NCBI GenBank assembly: GCA_907163375.1
Contig: CAJQUW010001406.1
Span: 248,001 to 312,000 of the forward strand
Direction of reading: 5' to 3'
Length of the DNA stretch: 64,000 nt
Source of the DNA: Prostheceraeus crozeri
Lineage: Eukaryota > Platyhelminthes > Polycladida > Euryleptidae
Part shown: positions 24,226 to 35,739 of the stretch, one piece after another
How positions within the stretch are numbered: the stretch's first letter is position 1
Layout: every line of letters starts with the position of its first letter
The notes under the pieces: generated by a model
Told to the model about the DNA's origin: nothing
Seen by the model: the letters and a program-made list of their open reading frames with translations, nothing else
Databases searched by the model: none
Translations under genes and position numbers: made by a program

Positions 24226-25441
24226 CCCTATCAGGACCGGGCGATTTTAGCGTCGTAGGACCGGGGGGGAGGGGGTAAATTTTCCATGTTTCGATGGATG
24301 TAATTTAAGAAAATATGTTAAATAGATTTCGAATTTCCTCTTTCGGATGGTAGTGTCTATTTTGCATGATTCTAAGACCTTCATACCAAAAATTCAAATT
24401 TAAAAATTGAAGATTCAATTTTTTCATTTTTTATGAATGTATTCATTGCAACTTAAGTATTTCTGCAAACTTTTACTCAAGCATGTTTATATGGTGTTAT
24501 AAGTATAATATTCTACGTTAATTTTTAGTACTATAAATATCAATTTGAAATTTGGACGTAAATAATGTCTTTTCTTGTATTATTGCATTTTTCTATCTTT
24601 ACAAATGTCTCGTTTTAATGACATATTCGCCATAAAGTCAATGTCGTGATGCATTCCGAATGCAATCTTTCGAATGGTGATGTGTATTTTGCATTATTCT
24701 GTGGATTTCATATCTAAAAATTCGCATAAAACTTCATATTTTCACACTTTACATTTACATGTATCCATTACATGCACAATTACACACATACAATGTGCAT
24801 GTACTCATTTTAGGAGGCAAGATGAATGTGTATGTCAACAATCTTGAATTGCACATGCATAAATATCATGTAAATATGATAGACATTATTTTGAATATGT
24901 AATATAAATTAAATACATTAACATTATGAGAAACATCATATCAATAATCAATGCTACTCGAAATGAAAGCCATCAATTTTCTAAAAGGTACTTTCAAAAA
25001 TGACCTTGAAAACCGACCTTACAGTAGGTTAATTTCGCCTAAATGTCTACTGAAACTTCAACATACATACAAACTAAAAGTCTCAAACAATGATGCTTCT
25101 ATCTGATTTATTTTAGGAGAATTAAGAAGAAGGTGTTGCAGTACCTGATAGGGATTCAATATTAAAACATAGAGATCCACGGCCTAGTAAGAAGCATTGG
25201 TAAATACTTACAGCGGCCAATCGACCCTACTTTAAAAGAGACGAGAAATAAATCAAAACTGATAATCAATTTTTTTATGTCTGGGTCTTTTTAAAAAGTA
25301 GTCAACATATGTATCGGAATTTCAAACTTACTCAAATCTTCCAAAACTGTGATTACTAGGTAGGAAATGCACTAAACTGCCATGAAATAATATTTACTTG
25401 ACTTAGTCATGTGGGTTGTGCCCCTCCTGATCCTGATAGGG
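24226..25441. mobile_element. non-autonomous piggyBac-like element
   Basis: The left end CCCTATCAGGACCGGGCG and the right end, the inverted form of CCCTATCAGGATCAGGAGG, match over 11 bases and then imperfectly. The right end is followed by TTAA and the left preceded by TTCA, fitting a TTAA target with one change. CCCT ends plus TTAA are the hallmark of piggyBac elements. The 1.2 kb interior is very AT-rich with no transposase. Confidence 0.6.
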
Positions 25442-25445
25442 TTAA

Positions 25446-26225
25446 GCAGTATTTTGATGGAAATTTTATGTCAATTATGAATTATGTTGTAAGCCTTGCT
25501 GTCAAAACTCAAGGCGCTACAATACTCCTCAAAAGTACTTGAACTGAATGACTATCCAAAAGTTCCCAACTATGTGGCAACAAGTAATATCAGACAAGAA
25601 GGCAATGAATCCGTAGAATATTCATACTAAAAGATCCCTTACATCAGATGATATCAACAACAAAATCAATGCAATATTTCAAGAGTTCAGGCTTCCTGTT
25701 CGAATGATTCACGAATCATTCATTCTCAGAAATGCACTAAACAAACAGCAGCAAAAACATCAAATATGCAGCTCAAAATCATGGCTGAATCCTGGAAAAG
25801 AATTGTCTCAAAGAAATGGTTGCATGCGAAATAATTTAACAAATGCAAGGAACACTTTATCATGAAATCGAATTCCATATCTTTTCATTTCATTTCTATT
25901 TGATTATAGAACGCATTATGTCTACAACAAAAATCAATTCGAAGACAAGCGATCTTTAAAAAAATTCGAATTAGTGCGTAGCCTTGTCTTCATTATTTTT
26001 GAAAGACACCTGCTCCACTGCTATAATTGCAAGTGCGAAAAAACAAAGTTGCACATGTAATCAGCACACTTGCTGATATTTAACATTGATAATATTAGAG
26101 ATTTAATTGTCACAGACATGCATGTACAATTGTAAATGTACAACGACAGTAGTTGACAGCGATGTGCAGAGCTATCCGCACTACGCGCAAATGATGCGTT
26201 CCAGGAAAAGCTTCTGTTGACGCGC
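25446..26225. other. no gene recognised
   Basis: AT-rich non-coding sequence between the piggyBac-like element and the RTE LINE. Confidence 0.4.
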
Positions 26226-26234
26226 ATCTGCGTA

Positions 26235-27590
26235 AATCGGGGCTAAGTCATCATCAGCCGTTTGTTCTGCACTTGTGAAGACAGGCCTCCAATTTCTCCT
26301 GTCTTCCGCCCGCCTTCACAGTCGACACCGTTCCAATAGTAGTCTAGGTCGTCTCTCCATCTCGTTGGTGGTCTTCCTTTGCATCTTTTCCATTCAATAG
26401 GGCACTAACTAGTGAGGTTGTATGTCCACCTTTTGTCCTTCATTTTGGATATATGTCCAGCCCACTTCCATCTCGCCTTCTTCTTGGTTATGAGTAAGTC
26501 TGTTAGGCCCGTCTGCTGTCTTACCCGTGCGTTTGTTTTCCAGTCTTCCCATCTAATCTTTTCCATGCTTCTTTTCATCTTGTGCTGAGCTGCTGCTATC
26601 TTTTCCTTCATCCTCTTGTTAAGTGTCAATGTTTCAGTGGCGTATGTCATGCAGGGCATCACACAAGCATCGAAGAGCCTCTTCTTCAAGCTCCTTTGAG
26701 CTCTACTTTTTAATATATCCGAGTACTTGCCGAAGGCTTTTCCGCACACGATTCTCCACTTGATCTTATCATCCTTTTTTCTAGGGGAAAATTTTTTTCA
26801 GGATAGTTGCACTCTTCGCACTCATTTGTCACTTCATTATCAATACTTATTTGCTGTTGTTGACATCCTGCTCCGACATCTGCTGTCATCCTGCTGTTGA
26901 CACCTTTCTGTTCATTATTAGGCCGTGCCGTCTACTTTCTGTTGCCAGGTCTTGTAGCATTCTCTCGTGAGCGTTCCCAGTCATTGTTAGGAAAACGATA
27001 TCGTTTGCAAATCGAAGATTTGGCTGGCGTTCTCCATTTATGCTGATTCCTTCTTCTTGCCAATCAATGTTCCGGAAGATGTTCTCTAGGCACACATAGA
27101 AAAGTTTTAGTGAGATGTTGTCTCCTTGGCGCACTCCCAATTTAATACTGATGTCTTCTTTAGACTCTTCTAGATGGACTCGTATTTTTGTGTCTTTGTA
27201 AATGTTTTGCAGTAGTGTAATACATATTTTATTTATACCGTGTGTTTTTAAGGTGCTAAAGACAGACGAGAGCTCCACTGAATCAGATGCCATTTGGACG
27301 TCAATAAAGACCATGCAAATGGAAATGTTACATTCCTCATATTTTTCTTTTAGTTGATAAAATGTGTGCAGATGGTCTATCGTTGTAAACCATTCGTCAT
27401 TACGGAATCCAGCTTGTTCTCGTGGCTGTTGCTTATCCAATTCCTTCGTCATTCTGTTCACTACATTTTGGTAAAAATTTTGTAAGCGTTCGACAGCAGA
27501 CATGTCGGGCGGTAATTGTTTAGGTCGTTTTTGTGCTTGGACTTATCACCATCTCTGTAGGCCCTAATGAGTAGATGAGAGTGCCTAACC
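26235..27590 (-). mobile_element. RTE-clade LINE, 5'-truncated and broken
   Basis: A 205-codon minus-strand frame (26886-27503) covers most of a reverse transcriptase: PREQAGFRNDEWFTTIDHLH, FIDVQMASDSVE (the first catalytic block, where an FIDYEKAFDSVE-like form is usual, so an Asp is changed), GVRQGDNISLKLF, and RFANDIVFL in place of the usual RFADDIVL. Loss of both catalytic aspartates shows a dead enzyme. Upstream, 27590-27505 still encodes GDKSKHKNDLNNYRPT. Downstream, 26405-26749 holds the C-terminal part (YATETLTLNKRMKEK, WKWAGHISKMKDKRW). These blocks are those of RTE-type elements. The next insertion starts about 50 bases beyond its upstream end. Confidence 0.88.
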
Positions 27591-28787
27591 ATTAGTATCT
27601 CATGTAGTCAAGGTAGCGGAAAGCTAATTGATCACTCACCATCAGTGTTTTTTTGAGCGAGCTGAGCGACTGAGCGGTATTTTTTCAAGTTTTTGATGAG
27701 CTGATGAGCGAGCGAAAAAAATATTCTGTGAGCGAAAATTGAGCGAGCGGTGATTTTTTGTCGTGAGCGAGCGGTTGAGCGAACCATTTTTAGAAAAAAA
27801 CTAAAAAAAGATCAAATAATCAAAAAGGCGAAATATTTGAAAAGTTATTTTAAAAATGGCTCCTAGTTCATGCATGTATATAACTCGATTGATGAACAAA
27901 ACATCCTTACTTTTTTTCTCTCCTGTGGATCTCTCACTCTTGACAATATGCATTGAATGCCTGTCTGGATTATACTTGTGGATATGAACTTGGCAAGAAG
28001 AAGGTCTTTGTGATCGATGATGTGCTGAACATCTGACATAATTACTAAGTCGTTGAAAATCTTCTAATTGTAAAATTGATAAGTTTATTTTGCTTACATC
28101 CTTTTTCTGATAGCCTCCTTAAGTTAGAATAATCAGGTTTTGAAATGTCTTCTTGTTAGTTCTTGATCTTTAACAGCTCATTTGGACAATATATCAGAAC
28201 CATTATTAAGTGAAAAGGAATACAGCATTTAATGGTGTCCAACATTTAAAATAATGAGTAGTAATCAGTTGGAGTGATAAATCTTGGGTGACCATGCTGA
28301 CTACGCTCTGCTGCACCCTTCATTCTATTTCTTGCCACGGTGAGTGTCATTGCAAAGACATCTCTTTCATCTGTGATTTATATGCTGTACTTACATGTAA
28401 TTCTTCTTTCTTCACTTGAGATCAACATGTTGGACAAAGAATTGTTGGAGGTCAATAAATAATAGTTAGACAATTTAAAGATTGATTTTTTCAACTCGTT
28501 TCAAAGAAACCATTAATCAAGGTGTCAAAGTATATATTCTAACATTTTAAACAGCTTTCGTAATAGTACTGTCTCCATTTTACAGCTACGATGATATCTT
28601 TGTAGATAAAATATAAAGTGCTGAGAGTTGATTACAACTAAGATATTGAAAATCGAACCATGCATTTCAACTGTACCATGCAGTTGAAATACATTGAGCT
28701 CAATTTAGGATATTTTACTTGCAATTAGATCTTTCGTTGTCTTATGCGTAAGGTTATTCATTATGCAACTTTCCAGGAGGTAAGTAA

Positions 28788-28938
28788 GATATCGCTTTTT
28801 CAAGTTTATTACGATTTTTTTTCGAAGTAAAATTCCTCGATGCGCTTCGTCTCCATGGTCAGTCTAAAGGCTCTTCACTTTCAGCGAATTTTACTTCGCA
28901 AAAAAATCAAAATCGTCCTTACTTTAGAGGAGCGATAT
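28788..28938. repeat. foldback repeat
   Basis: The arms 28788-28834 and 28885-28938 pair imperfectly. ATATCGCT is at the outside and CGAAGTAAAATTC facing GAATTTTACTTCG at the inside, around a 50-base loop. It is non-coding and lies inside the hAT-ended block. Confidence 0.65.
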
Positions 28939-29094
28939 TTTTCCTGCCCCGTGGAAGTCTACACAATATTTATTTTTTTCATAAACTAATTTATTTAAAT
29001 TGAATACATAACAAAAATAATACCATCGTTTAAAACACGCTCTAAAAAAGTATTACAAAAAGTAATAAGTGAAAGTCAAAAAATTCAAAAAAAG

Positions 29095-30437
29095 TCTCCT
29101 CTTGCCTCGGCGTTGACCACTATGGCAGGGACCGCTGATGTGTTGTTGGCTGGTTGTCATCGCATTGAGCGGTATCCCCTGAGGCACATCTCCATGGCCT
29201 GTACTAAAGCGAAGCTGACGCGTGTTCTTATGAATGCCACTTCATCGGCATAGGCGGTTTTCTTTTTCAAAGAAAGGAGATGTGCAATTCTTTTTATCGC
29301 CTTTCTCGCTGCGGGCCCACATCCACTAGATGAGGAAAAACCATCGGGAGAAAGCTGGCATGCTCCACTTCTCGCACTCTTTCTTCATATTGCCGACGCT
29401 TTTCCTTTTCGTGAAGGGCATATACACTTGACGGATGCTTGGGTGTTGAGGCGCTATGTGGACAGAAAACTCTGATATCCATGAATGTTTTATGGAAACG
29501 ATTGCCGTAAAGGCCACTCGCGCAGACGTCCAAGCGTGCTTCATCCCGTTGTAGCAGTTCTGTATTCGAACGTTTCTCCCGTGATTGGTTAAAGAAGTGG
29601 TTCAGTAGCTACATTGTGTGTTACGTCCGACAAGAGATTTGCAAACAAATCACGAAGAGCATTGTGCCTCAGGTTGATGAAGCCACCGACGTGGCATGAG
29701 AGAGCATGAGCAAAACTGAATGCCTTTCCGCAAACGCATCGTGCTGGTAATCGTGATGGCTGCCATCCATATCTCAAGCATAGCGCATCCCTGAAAGTAG
29801 TTTTGTCGATCGAGAAGCCATACTTTTGAATGGGAAGAACAAGTAGCCACGATGACGCACCGGTTTCGCGAGATATAGTGCTGAGATATTTTTGATTCTC
29901 ATCGAGTCTGCTGTGCATTTCTTTAGCGATTTTTGCTTGCTTTTTCCTGTTTTCCAATCTCAGTACTGACTTGATTTCAAGCTGCTGTCCGTTTACTTCA
30001 GATATATCATCTTGCTGCAGAGGAGAACTAAGTCGGACTGAATTTTCATGAGCAGATTCAAGGTCACTTAACTTTCTGAGATCAAGACCTCCCTCTCTCA
30101 CTGGGAGTGCAAGTAGATCACGTTCAATTTCACCAAGTGGCCCTTTTCCTGTGATAGCTGGAATGAAATTTCTTGAAATCTGGTCATCAAGTAGCGTCAC
30201 TTTAGAAGCAAATGTTGGAGTTGTTCTTGTAAGGTAGTTAAACTTTGGGAGTAATCCGCGAACAAAATCACAATAAGCTGTTTGAGGAGCACTGATTGCA
30301 AAACCTGAGAGTCGATAAATCATTTCATAAATTTTTCTCAATTTATTGGCTAGCATTTCATCACACATTTTGTGGGATCCAATTACCGATCCCAAAACCG
30401 TGTGACCAGCAATATAATAATAATAATATAATATCAT
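29095..30437 (-). mobile_element. retroelement tail with zinc finger and nuclease-like end (family R-a)
   Basis: A 282-codon minus-strand frame (29589-30437) contains AYCDFVRGLLPKFNYLTRTT, RNFIPAITGKGP, LALPVREGGLDLRKLSD, then a CxC-H-C finger (ARCVCGKAFSFAHALSCHVG) and RHNALRDLFANLL. The next frame (29294-29533) has FMDIRVFCPHSAS and HEKEKRRQYEERVREVEHAS, and 29290-29160 still reads as a tail of the type found after it. A finger followed by a D..DIRVF-type nuclease region is the order at the C-terminus of non-LTR elements with a restriction-like endonuclease; assignment to that group is from memory of the family and the reverse transcriptase core is absent. Fragments of the same family sit in both duplicated blocks (45305-45912, 58685-59290, and the tails at 42994 and 56640). 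Confidence 0.7.
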
Positions 30438-30484
30438 ATATATATATAATAATTATATGCAACACAACATTTGCAGTTAATTTG

Positions 30485-31560
30485 CTCTATCTTCGCATGC
30501 AGTTTACTGTACTATTTACTTGCGGTGTACAGGCTACAAAGAAACTTACTACGATATGCAGTAAGAAAAAGCATAGTGCTTATGGAAAGTGGTTGCAAGA
30601 GTGTGGGAGTCTGGAAAGATGTCCAAATGTTGGACATTGGCAGATGGCTCGACTGGGGAGTTGAAGTTTGCAAGCTCTCATGGAACGATTGGTGGAACAT
30701 GGGCTACTGGCAGTGAAGCGGAAGCATCAATGGACATATGATGTGTTCCATGCCCCTGCTAATCTGACACGTAGAGGAATACGGACCGACCCACAGTGTT
30801 ATCTGTGTGACATGCCAGTCCTCGTCGTGCACTCTCTGGCCATCATGTGGCACTATAGAGAGCATGCTACACGCACCGGTGCGGCTTGGTCCTGCAAGCG
30901 ATTGTGGAAGCAATCTCTCTCCCCCACTACGTTTGTGAAGTTAGCGGAACCACTCAAAGGAGCCACCACTATCTTCAAATTTGAATTTCTCTATAGCGAC
31001 TGCGAATTTGTGGAATCTGATCAGGGGCTGAAATTGATAAAGTAGAAGTTGTTTCGAACAGGATCTCGCTGTACTAAATAATGATTCCGCTCGGCGGTTC
31101 CGCCAACTTTACAAAAGTCTCCCCTACAGGCAAGTAACAACGGGAATTGACTTTGTGTACCGAGTGGTCAAACAAAGAGACGAAAGACTCATCGTGCGAT
31201 CTGTACCTCAGAAGTAGGAAGTGATCGGAAATTATCCACTTGATCGACGCGATAGGGAAGAAAATGATTATGGGCGAACTAACTGTTCCCTGGGAAGAGA
31301 GCGTTAGGGATTCCCATGAAGAGAAAACTGAGGAATATAAATAACTGGCCGAAGGGATTCAGAAGCAAGGGTGGAAATATGAGCTCATGCCTTCTGAGAG
31401 TGGGATGCCGCTATTTCGTTGCTCCATCGGTGAGGAAATTTCTTGTTAAAGCGGGTGCTTGAGTCTAAACACCACTATGAAGAAGTTGAGTGCAAAAGTG
31501 GAAGAAGGTAGGACCTAGGCGCAACGAGCTGCTGCGGACCGACCATCTTGACAGATACTT
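30485..31560 (+). mobile_element. second retroelement tail with nuclease-like domain (family R-b)
   Basis: Plus-strand frames give VGVWKDVQMLDIGRWLDWG, then KRKHQWTYDVFHAPANLTRR and CYLCDMP with a following HSLA (a cysteine/histidine finger, 30668-30850). About 400 bases on, after a broken stretch, comes MIMGELTVPWEESVRDSHEE, then KTEEYK, GIQKQGWKYELMPSESG. ELTVPWE followed by H.EK..KY and a GW segment is the nuclease-like end of a retroelement type common in fish and invertebrates. It is a different family from R-a and lies head-to-head with it, the two separated by about 50 bases of AT-rich simple sequence (30410-30470). Confidence 0.7.
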
Positions 31561-32339
31561 AACTTAGTGGGCCGAAATCTCAGTGACGGCTGGCGCCAAT
31601 GTGTCAGGTTTTTTGTGTGCAGCATTTTCTGCTTCACATAATTTAACAATTTTGTTTATCAAGCGATTCTTTTTATAGCAGATTTCTAACACTCAGTAAT
31701 TGATTACTACTGAGTTGATTACTCAGTACTCAGTTACTCGTATCATGTATTTTATCTTTAGCTACTTTAGGAATTATCTATTAATTTGTCACGATTTCAT
31801 GTAAGTTCATTTTCAATTGTCAACGCTTTACATGGTTTCTTGACACACCATGCGAATTTTCTCCAAGTTTTGCGCTAAGAATTGTATATACTAATTCATG
31901 TGATCAGCATGTAAGATTAAGTTTAGATTATTGCCCATTTCTATACATACAAAAAGAATTCTGCGGTTATGTATATCAAAATATATTGTTTCAACTAATT
32001 TTCTGCAATAACTACCTTCTTAATACATTGGTATGATGGTCTACATTATTTCATTGTGGTTCAAATTTCACTTAAAATGAAATTTCCCTTTAACGTCTTA
32101 AAGGTGTTTATTAGAATAAAAGCATGGAATTAGCTTTGAATATAAAAAAGGTTTGTAGAATTAAGGAGGGCATTATCGAGAAATGAGCGAGCGAGCGGCA
32201 TTTTTCGATGATTTTGAGCGGTGAGCGAGCGAAAGGATGATTTTGAGGAAATGAGCGATGAGCGAGCGAAAGGGCGAATATGAGCAAATGAGCGATGAGC
32301 GAGCGAAAGCGGAATTTCGATCCACTCAAAAACACTGGT

Positions 32340-32863
32340 TTTGTGATAAAAACTGTGCAACCATTCCTTTTAATGTTCTGTTAGCTCGTTTGAAATTGTC
32401 ATCGTTGATAATGTCAATTTTTCGATCTGTCTCACAAGAGGTTAAATAACGTTGAATAGATGCTCTCAGACAAATTAAACTTGCTGGGGCGTATAAATTA
32501 CCATCTTTTGTTCTTGTTTGTGCGTAAAACAGTCGTAAATAGTTGTTAAGGTATTGTATCGGAACATCTTAAAAATTCTTTAAATTTGTTCACATGCTGT
32601 TTCGTTTGATTTGCTGTTGATTTGGGCACCGCACTTTTTTCAATTGAATGAAGATACTCTAGTTGTTCGTCTGTTAAATTAGGTAGCTCACAATCTTCAT
32701 CCAAATCAACTTGGAACTCGCGACTTAGCTCTTTTAGGAATTTTTCATTGGATTCGAAAGTAACAAATTTGAGCTGATCGTCTGATAGACCGCATATTTG
32801 TCCTCCCGGTATATTTGTGAGATTGAGGAGAGACATGACGCTTCCACACCTATTAATACTCAA
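32340..32863 (-). mobile_element. Crypton-type tyrosine recombinase fragment (DUF3504-like)
   Basis: A 105-codon minus frame (32546-32863) ends KQHVNKFKEFLR; the match continues in another frame from about 32570 down to 32340 with YLNNYLRLFYAQTRTKDGNL, YAPASLICLRASIQRYLTS and FKRANRTLKGMVAQFL. These are the N-terminal core blocks of the Crypton/KCTD1-like recombinase family (DUF3504). One frame change separates the two parts. The catalytic R-H-R-Y half would follow at lower coordinates but is absent: the match stops where the hAT-type terminus begins (32337), so the Crypton was cut or interrupted there. The start at 32863 is only the first ATG of the open frame. Confidence 0.75.
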
Positions 32864-32869
32864 ATGAAT

Positions 32870-33300
32870 GGTATTTGTGGCTTTACATCATTTCTACATT
32901 TTTTAATATCTTTATTTAAAAACTGTGTAATAACCACAAGAAAGTCGGAAATAATGTCAAAAAGTAGGAAATAATCAAGGTCATTCATACCATAGCGAAT
33001 GCACAATGGTATTAGATATCTCAATTCTCGGGTCCTAATGACAGAAAGCTTCGGCGGCTAACGCCGCCTCGGCTTTCTATCAGTAGTACCCTTGAATTTC
33101 GATAACTAATATACATTTTCCATTAATTATTGACACAAACTGCAAAATAAATGTCACAAACGATTTCACAAATGCTCACCATAATGCCTCGCCGGTTTGG
33201 GTAATCGTGGCGCTAACTTATCATAGTCTCGCGTTTCTTAGTGTTGACTATGATTAGAATTTTTCAGTTGATTGATATTTTCTGATTTCACTGACTTTTC
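32870..33300. other. no gene recognised
   Basis: AT-rich sequence with a small hairpin around 33045-33085 (GAAAGCTTCGGCGGC against GCCGCCTCGGCTTTC). No exon supported. Confidence 0.4.
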
Positions 33301-33317
33301 TAATGCTGAACCGTCAG

Positions 33318-33365
33318 CATGGCTTAGTGAAGAAAACCGTCAGCGTGGCCCGACTAATGAAGAAG
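33318..33365 (+). CDS. candidate small exon upstream of exon A1
   Basis: An acceptor-like CCGTCAG is followed by an open 48-base tract ending AATGAAGAAG with a good donor GTGAG. In the frame that fits the next exon it reads WLSEENRQRGPTNEE and ends in phase 1 with G, exactly what exon A1 needs to make a glycine codon with its leading GA. Against it: the acceptor tract is weak, and the stretch contains an imperfect 26-base direct repeat (CCGTCAGCATGGC and CCGTCAGCGTGGC) that may be the real reason for its appearance. Confidence 0.3.
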
Positions 33366-33747
33366 GTGAGACCTCGTGCTAGTCTTCGCGAGTGCGGTCG
33401 GGAAATTAAGGGTGTTGGCATCTTGTATTGACTTTGTCGTCATTTTGTTTACATATCCAATGTACTGCGACAGACCTTTGTTGTCAGGGTATATGTAGTT
33501 GACCACACGACGGGCGATCATAGTCACAATGGTTGCAAAAAGCCAGCGCTCCTTTATTTTACGGTCGATCTCAATTAGACTTTAAAATATTCAAAGTATG
33601 TAGGCGAGAAGTACAGTCAATTTTGTGTGCTTAAAAATCCAATTGAAATCGACCGCAAAATAAGAGAAAGCTGACTTTTTGCGGTCATGAGTGTGTTCGG
33701 AGAGACGACAATGTGCAGCGCAAGAATGACTTTGTTTCCTTTTTCAG

Positions 33748-33812
33748 GAACAGGAATTGCACCGATGGATCTCACCAATGACGCCGAAGAGGTGGCGCAT
33801 TCTATGAATTCG
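33748..33812 (+). CDS. exon A1 of the alternating-exon gene
   Basis: After TTTCCTTTTTCAG the exon runs to a GTGAGT donor at 33813. There are two acceptors six bases apart (CAG at 33745-33747 and at 33751-33753), so the exon is 65 or 59 nt; both keep the frame. Entered in phase 1 it reads (G)IAPMDLTNDAEEVAHSMNS and leaves in phase 0. Compared with A2 and A3, differences cluster at third positions in the middle (ACC/AAT/GAC against ACC/AAC/GAT, GCG against GCA), with protein changes at DL/NI and in the last three residues, which is the pattern of selection on protein. Homology to the A2 region is short, about 33688-33840, so this is the oldest A copy. About 55 bases of upstream intron (from GTGTGTTCGGAGAGACGACA) are also conserved in all three A copies. 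Protein function unknown. Confidence 0.7.
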
Positions 33813-34592
33813 GTGAGTTGTCTTATGACAAGTAAGACGTTGTCATAGTGACCGCGGTTAGTAAATGTCCGTAATTTTTTGTGTTTATCAGTAAAATTTC
33901 CAAGGCTATATATATTCTTGTCAAAAGAAAGCTTGTAATTTTTTTCTGAATTCTCTGTCTGTGTCTCTAATGAATTTCCTAATAATTATTGTTAATGCAT
34001 TTTTTCAAATCCATTGTTGTGATTCAGTGTCGGAATGCTAAAATTTCCATCCAGCATTTTCGACATTTCATTTATTGATGCATGTATGTATAGGGCTCAT
34101 GGAATATGTTGGGATAGGGTTGAAGTTCTATGTTAAGGACCTGGTGTAGTGCATTATGAGCGCTGAAATAGACTGATTTTTGTGTTGTGTTATTGTCATT
34201 CTTACATTAGATAGGACTCTATATCGTGCAGCGAAATTGGGAAATTTAACTTAACTTGACCACGACACAATTTCCCAATCAATGTGTATTTTATGGATCC
34301 CAGCTTTCATGCATTTAGGGGAGAGAATCCCCTGTTCTCCTCCCTGAATTTTGATTCATCAATGAATTTCTAAGATTCGTCAGAAAATGCAATGAAAATA
34401 TGAGGGGTAGGGGTGAGGTATGGGCCCTTAAGATGGAGTGATGTCTTCATGAAGTAACGCGTGGTCCAGTCTTAAGACAAAACATCTTCATGAGACCATG
34501 CATAAGACCCATCTGATCACAAGTCATTATAAGTGATAATATCCATAAGTCCCCTCCAGCCACTGATGGACACCCTCTGCAACCCATGGGCC

Positions 34593-34722
34593 CAGGGATC
34601 ACAATTCACCCAAGAAAAAAAACGGAAAATCGGGAAAAACCGGAGTTTGAATTCATAAATTTGAAATATTTACATTAGACTAATTTCGTAAAAAACGGAA
34701 AAACGGAAAATTGCGATCCCTG
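34593..34722. mobile_element. hAT-type MITE with 8-bp target duplication (copy 1)
   Basis: Ends CAGGGATCACAATT and the inverted form of CAGGGATCGCAATT enclose 130 bp of AT-rich, AAAACGGAAAA-rich sequence. Flanks are CATGGGCC and CATGGCCC, 7 of 8 matching. The same insertion with the same flanks is in copy 2, so it predates the segmental duplication. A relic of the family is at 14684. Confidence 0.8.
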
Positions 34723-35739
34723 CATGGCCCCGTCTGGCGATTATTGGGCCCCTCTGACGATACATGGACCTTTTGAAGATGTTGAACCTTTTTGACTAGA
34801 CTGTGCATTATCGATGTTGTATGCCCTCTACTGGTACGTGATTTATGTTTCATTTGTACGTTTTTTGGCTCTTTAGTCGTTCCCCTCTCCTACACCGTAC
34901 CCCTATATAAAATGCTATAATACTCTGCTATACCGCCCTAAATAACCGATCGCCATAGAATTTCATAGCAAATTACTTGCCGGTTTTGTTCATATAGATG
35001 AAGTTTTCTAATGTAACGGTAGCCTCAGGGTAACTGAGGATTGGTTGGCCGATGGCTTAGGTATGATGAGAAAAACTGACTACGCACCAATTCAAGACAG
35101 CGTGTTGCAAAAAGTTCATGACGATCGATTTATGTATACATTGTAGGAGAATGATGTCTTCTGGCTTGGACTTTCATTACAGGAATTACCGGCCGATTAC
35201 AGCTTGTAGAAATTCTGCATACCGGTGTAGTATAATGAGCATATTATTTAATCATATTCAAGAAATTTTATTTATGTTGTTATTCGTCTTCTTTATTTTG
35301 ATACATTTTTGGCACCAATGGCGATTAATTTTATAAAATTCACATGTTCAATAGTATAGGTTTATGTACTCAAGAAGCAAACCGTACGTAGTGAAGTACA
35401 CATCTGTTCTTCTGTGTATGGGAAATACTCGCATACTGTGAGACTCATTATACACGCCAAAACATTTTGATTCAATCAATTCAGTTGATTTTTCAAGATT
35501 CAATTGATTTTTAAATGTAATTAATTATCCAATTAATTATTATGTATGGCTTTAGTGCATTAATAATCAATGTATTTTTTGTCGAAGCATAGTACCTATA
35601 GTGTGTAGGCGCATAAGGATTCTTAACTGTTTGAAATTGACTCTCAGATTACTTGCAATCGTATGAAAACTGAAAACGGGCCCCAGAAAAAGTAACATAT
35701 GGGCTCTCCAAGAAGAGATCTCCGGATTTTTTGTGACAC

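Larger units (their letters stand above)
27643..32337. mobile_element. hAT-ended block with GAGCGAGCG subterminal repeats, carrying nested retroelements
   Basis: The left end CAGTGTTTTTTTGAG (27643) and right end, the inverted form of CAGTGTTTTTGAG (to 32337), match as hAT-type termini. Just inside both ends are dense arrays of TGAGCGAGCG words (27650-27790 and 32180-32315, in both orientations), which behave like hAT subterminal binding arrays. I see no hAT transposase; the middle is filled by two retroelement tails (29095-30437 and 30485-31560) and a foldback. The 8-base flanks (CTCACCAT and GTTTTGTG) do not match, so either the flanks were altered or the two ends belong to different insertions. 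The right end abuts the Crypton fragment. Confidence 0.65.

Noticed and set aside
27650-32320. CRISPR-like or satellite array made of GAGCGAGCG words
   Set aside because: The words are irregularly spaced and confined to the inside of two hAT-type ends; they fit subterminal transposase sites.
32340-32863. Host KCTD1-like domesticated recombinase gene
   Set aside because: The frame is broken, the catalytic half is missing and it abuts a transposon end, so a dead Crypton fragment is the simpler reading.
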